Assembly (NCBI GenBank): GCA_024305405.1
Contig: JAKNDB010000068.1
Location: 882,501-946,500, forward strand
Source: Dirofilaria immitis
Taxonomy: Eukaryota; Nematoda; Chromadorea; Rhabditida; Onchocercidae
Reading direction: 5' to 3'
DNA: 64,000 bases
Part shown: positions 60,354 through 64,000 of the stretch, piece after piece
Numbering within the stretch: the stretch's first letter is position 1
How the letters are laid out: the number at the start of each line of letters is the position of its first letter
Program-made: the position numbers and the translations under genes
Notes under the pieces: model-generated
The model's input: the letters and a program-made list of their open reading frames with translations, nothing else
Told to the model about the DNA's origin: nothing
Databases searched by the model: none

Positions 60354-60539
60354 CATGCGTAATTCATAATATTCATTTTTGTTTATGACATTTATTTACG
60401 ATCATTATGTATAATAATTTATCCTTTTTCATTGTATCTGTTATTAAGTTTTTAAAGCATAATACTGTTGACATAGTTACTTCTAGCTTGCAATTTTGAT
60501 GCATTTGTGATGCATTTTGATGCTATTTTTAGCAATCAA

Positions 60540-61645
60540 TTAAGTAATAATAAAGATAACATGAAATGTAAAATAATGCTTACAGTCGTGCATAAAAATT
60601 ATTTTCTCTATTAATATAGGTGTGTTGATAATGTCGTATGTAGGTCTAGTTGTCTTGCAATGAGGTATTTTAATTGAATCTTCATGGTTCGTTTTATGAA
60701 TCAGCAAATTCCAATTGCCACTGCATTCTGCGTTATAAGCATTGGGCTTGCATGATTTATGTTTATTCAGTTGGATACGCTCATTAAATTTTTCACCGCG
60801 TACATTGCATACGAATGTCTCCTTGCCTATATGTTTTTGATAATGCCTATTCAGATTGCCACGTAGACTGAAATTCTTATTGCATACATGGCATTTGAAC
60901 AATTTATTGCCTGAATGTGTTCGATTATGCTGTTTCAGATGGTGGCGTTGATTGAAACGCTTACCGCATACGTAGCATTCGAACGGTTTCTCACCTGTAT
61001 GTGTTTGATTATGCCTAATCAGAAGGGAATATCTACTGAAATTCTTACCGCATACATTTCATGTGAACGTGCCTATATGTTTTCGGTAATGCTTATTCAA
61101 AACGCTGTGTTCCCTGAAATGTTCACCGCATACCTGGCATTCAAGCGGTTGCTCGCCTGCATGTTTTCGATAATGCTTATGCAGAGTACTGCGTTGCTTG
61201 AAATGTTTACCGCATACGTGGCATTCAATCGGTTTCTCGCCTGTATGTGTTCGATAATGCTCAATCAGATGGTGGCGTTGACTGAAATGCTTACCGCATA
61301 GATGGCATTCGAACGGTTTCTCGGCTGTATGTGTTCGACAATGCGTATTCAGATGGCCGAGCTAATTAGATCCCTTACCGCATACACGGCATTTGAACGA
61401 GATTTCTCCCTGTATGTATTCGATAATGTCTCGTTAGACCACTAGGCTTACTGAATTGTTTATTGTATGCAGTAAACATCACAGTTGTACAGTTTCTCGC
61501 ATATACGTGTTTGATTATGCACATTCAGATTGCTGCGCCGATTGAATCCTTCATCACACTTGTTTCTGTATGTCCGATTATATTTATTTCAATTCAGTTC
61601 ATCAGTTTTCCCTACCTGTATTGATGAATCGTTTTCAGTTGACAT
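60540..61645 (-). pseudogene. C2H2 zinc-finger pseudogene, second copy
   Basis: Paralogue of the gene at 56502-57367 in the same orientation. ATG at 61645 directly follows TTTCAG and reads MSTENDSSIQVGKTDELN before a TGA. Further breaks include a stop within the finger before CGKGSN and a TGA replacing the first cysteine of the finger NVCGKNFSRYSLLIRH. Readable fingers include CHLCGKHFSQRHHLIEH, CHVCGKHFKQRSTLHKH, CQVCGEHFREHSVLNKH, CYVCGKRFNQRHHLKQH and CHVCNKNFSLRGNLNRH. It ends in a degenerate VRGEKFNERIQLNKHKSC that matches the tail of the first copy. True stops as well as frame breaks favour decay here. If some are base-calling errors, part of it could still be coding. Confidence 0.75.
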
Positions 61646-61939
61646 CTGAAACTATTCGAAATGATTCACTTCATAATGTAAATGATTTGATGTTTTAAAT
61701 TTTTGGGCAGTCTCAACAGTGCAAAGAGATCCCATTAATATCACTCCATATGCTGTGGAATTTTTAAATAATAGCACTTCATAACCATTCGATACTGGTT
61801 ATTTCTTAAAAATTTTCGAAGAAAGAATATTTTGAAAAGAATATCAGTTTTGCTGTTCTATTATGATTGATCCAAAATAAAACATGATGTTGACGGATAA
61901 AAAATTTAACTCTAGTGTGATTCTGGAACCTAAGCTATT

Positions 61940-64000
61940 TTCTATGCTGATTTAAAGCAGAATATGAGATAATATGACGAGGAAAAACAAAAAAAAAATT
62001 GACGAATTGATATTTGCGAAATGATTCGGAGATTAAAAATCTTTTATATAAGTTCATTATGCTACAGAGAGTTCAAACGTAAAATATTGACTATTTCGAA
62101 AGTGACGCAAAAAACTGCAATGAGTGAGAACTAAAACGGAAAATTTATAATTATTTAATTTTTATAGTCATAGCAATAATCCGTTCACTTACTCTAACTT
62201 GCGTGATGAACAGTGGTAATGCAGTTACTAGAAGGTAATAAGGCAGCGGCATATTCATTCGCGAGCAATTTCTGCGATAAATGATAATGACTGAAACAGG
62301 GATTCTGCCTGTAATTCTGAAAGATATTTTAGATAAATATTTCACAAAATATGTAAATCAAAGAAAATTGAATCACAATAAATAATAAATGCTATACTGA
62401 TCTGAAGTGTTATTTGGAGACTGATTTTAAACATTTCTATGAATACATCTATGATAAAATAAATTACATTGATTTTCATAAAAAAGCGAGCTTGAAAACC
62501 TTCATAATCTTGAATACTATATATTTTTTGTGGAGTAATAACAAATTTTTTATGGTATCATCGAAAATCATAGTTTTATGTAAATTTATGCAAATAAAAG
62601 TCATGATTATTACTATAATTTCAATGCAACGGATCAATCAACTCTTTTTTTGTGGAACATAAAGTAGAATTAATCAAATGATTTCTGTTAATGGATAATT
62701 CATTTCCAACAGCTAGTTGTTAGCATCAAAGTTTTCAAAAATTGATTGCTTCAGGTATAAAATCTGACTTAAATTATTTTTGCGCAAATATAAATGTTTA
62801 TTTATAACTTTTTCTATTCAAAGTCTGCTTTTGCGAAACATTAAGTTCTTTTTCCCGAATTAGCTGATTATTCGTAAATTTTATTCATAAAAGTAATATA
62901 TTTTTTATTTTATTTATAAAAGTAATGCACTTTTTTTTACAATTATTTCATTGGAATAAAACACATTAAGTAGAATATTTTTGTTTTACTCCTTGTTTTA
63001 GAAATGTGAAACAAAACAAGCTATTATGAGATCACTTGTTTATCAAAATATTTAATAATATAAAAATATTTTGGTTATATCAATATATTTATTGCATTAC
63101 AAAATATTTTGGCAGTTACTAGAATATAAAGCCATTCTAAAAACATGAAAATTTGAAATAAGAAATTTAGAAATAATTGCACTATGCTATTATTTATCAA
63201 ACGTATTAAATAGAATTGTTCTTGTTTTTCAGCAACTTTTAAGAGATTTGATTAAAAAGAATTTGCTGATTGATGAATATGAATTATTCAATTGTTCAAA
63301 AAAATTTAATCATACTAAATATTTTGATAAATATAATTGTCGCTGAAATTATGAGGAAAACTAAGAAATCAGAAATTCAATGCTTCCGTTTATATTGGAT
63401 TTCACACGAATGGGTATATGTTGTACGTGCATATTTTGTGTTGCCTTTGTCTATGAATTGTTCTCCCCACATGCTAACGAAGACTCTATTCCTTACGATT
63501 GCAACTGTACCACGATTCTCTACTCACGAAAGAATAGGGTCTTGATCACCAAACATTATGTATGCATCGACGAGACTGGTTGTATTGCCTTTTCCTCACA
63601 TTACAATATTTTCTGATATTTATCCTCATATTATGATGGAAGAATCATTTTAGCTGGAATGATTAATTCACAAAATAAAAGTAAAAATTTAAATTATTTG
63701 AATCGATGTAATTGTCCAGGTTTAATAGAAAAACTCGTTTGAAACTGAGACGGATAATAACTCAACTGTTTCTAATTTTATGCAATCGTAAAACTCATTT
63801 CGAACATCAATAAATACTCAGCGTCGCAACCACATTACATCGTATTCGCTATTTCTTATGTTATATTTCGCTAGTTGCTTCTCGTAGTTTTTTTTAATAT
63901 CAATAATCAAAATTGCATGTTTAAGCGTTAATAGTTTGTAAACATCCACCCGTAATATTCTCCATTGATTTTCATTTCTTTTTCTTATATATCAATATTC
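61940..64000 (+). repeat. Right arm of large near-perfect inverted repeat
   Basis: Partner of 54067-56126, truncated by the window edge. It lies on the 5' side of the zinc-finger pseudogene, as 57420-58937 lies on the 5' side of the first gene. Confidence 0.95.

Noticed and set aside
60915..61301. A 128-codon plus-strand ORF
   Set aside because: Antisense shadow of the zinc-finger pseudogene.

Overview
The window is AT-rich (roughly 70-75% A+T by eye) animal DNA with short GT-AG introns and TTTTCAG/TTTTTAG acceptors lying 0 to 25 nt upstream of several start codons. It encodes a secreted GPI-type ephrin, an STK16-type kinase, a procollagen galactosyltransferase ending in KDEL, cullin-1 and zinc-finger proteins. 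This points to a nematode genome; the very AT-rich composition and SL-type acceptors would suit a filarial or other clade III worm, but the species is an inference.

Layout. Positions 129-24183 (+) hold one ephrin gene of seven coding exons with a first intron of about 14 kb full of low-complexity repeats. Positions 26101-39925 (-) hold three head-to-tail genes read right to left: cullin-1 (17 exons, 33814-39925), a COLGALT-type collagen galactosyltransferase (8 exons, 29052-32459) and an STK16-like kinase (7 exons, 26101-28132). Each has an acceptor just before its ATG, so they could form a loosely spaced operon. A divergent promoter region with a long TG microsatellite (about 42.0 kb) separates cullin-1 from a plus-strand SR-rich protein with C2H2 fingers and two tandem CCCH fingers (44624-47615). 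Between 49.2 and 53.1 kb there are only small, uncertain coding remnants, including a minus-strand ORF resembling RPA14 with one in-frame TAG.

From 54067 to the window end lies a nested inverted-repeat locus. Two C2H2 zinc-finger genes in the same orientation (one mostly intact, 56502-57367; one broken, 60540-61645) are each flanked by related inverted flanks. The outermost arms (54067-56126 and 61940-64000) are nearly identical and run off the end of the window, while inner copies are strongly diverged. This is the most unusual structure here.

A second pattern runs through the whole window. At least twelve places in conserved exons, in six unrelated genes, need one extra base (two at one site) to keep the family reading frame, and almost all fall in short homopolymers. 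This looks like homopolymer undercalling in the assembly rather than gene death, so the ORFs look broken although the genes are recognisable. The genes serve unrelated roles: axon/epidermal guidance, protein kinase signalling, collagen modification in the ER, SCF ubiquitin ligase, and RNA processing. No pathway links them.
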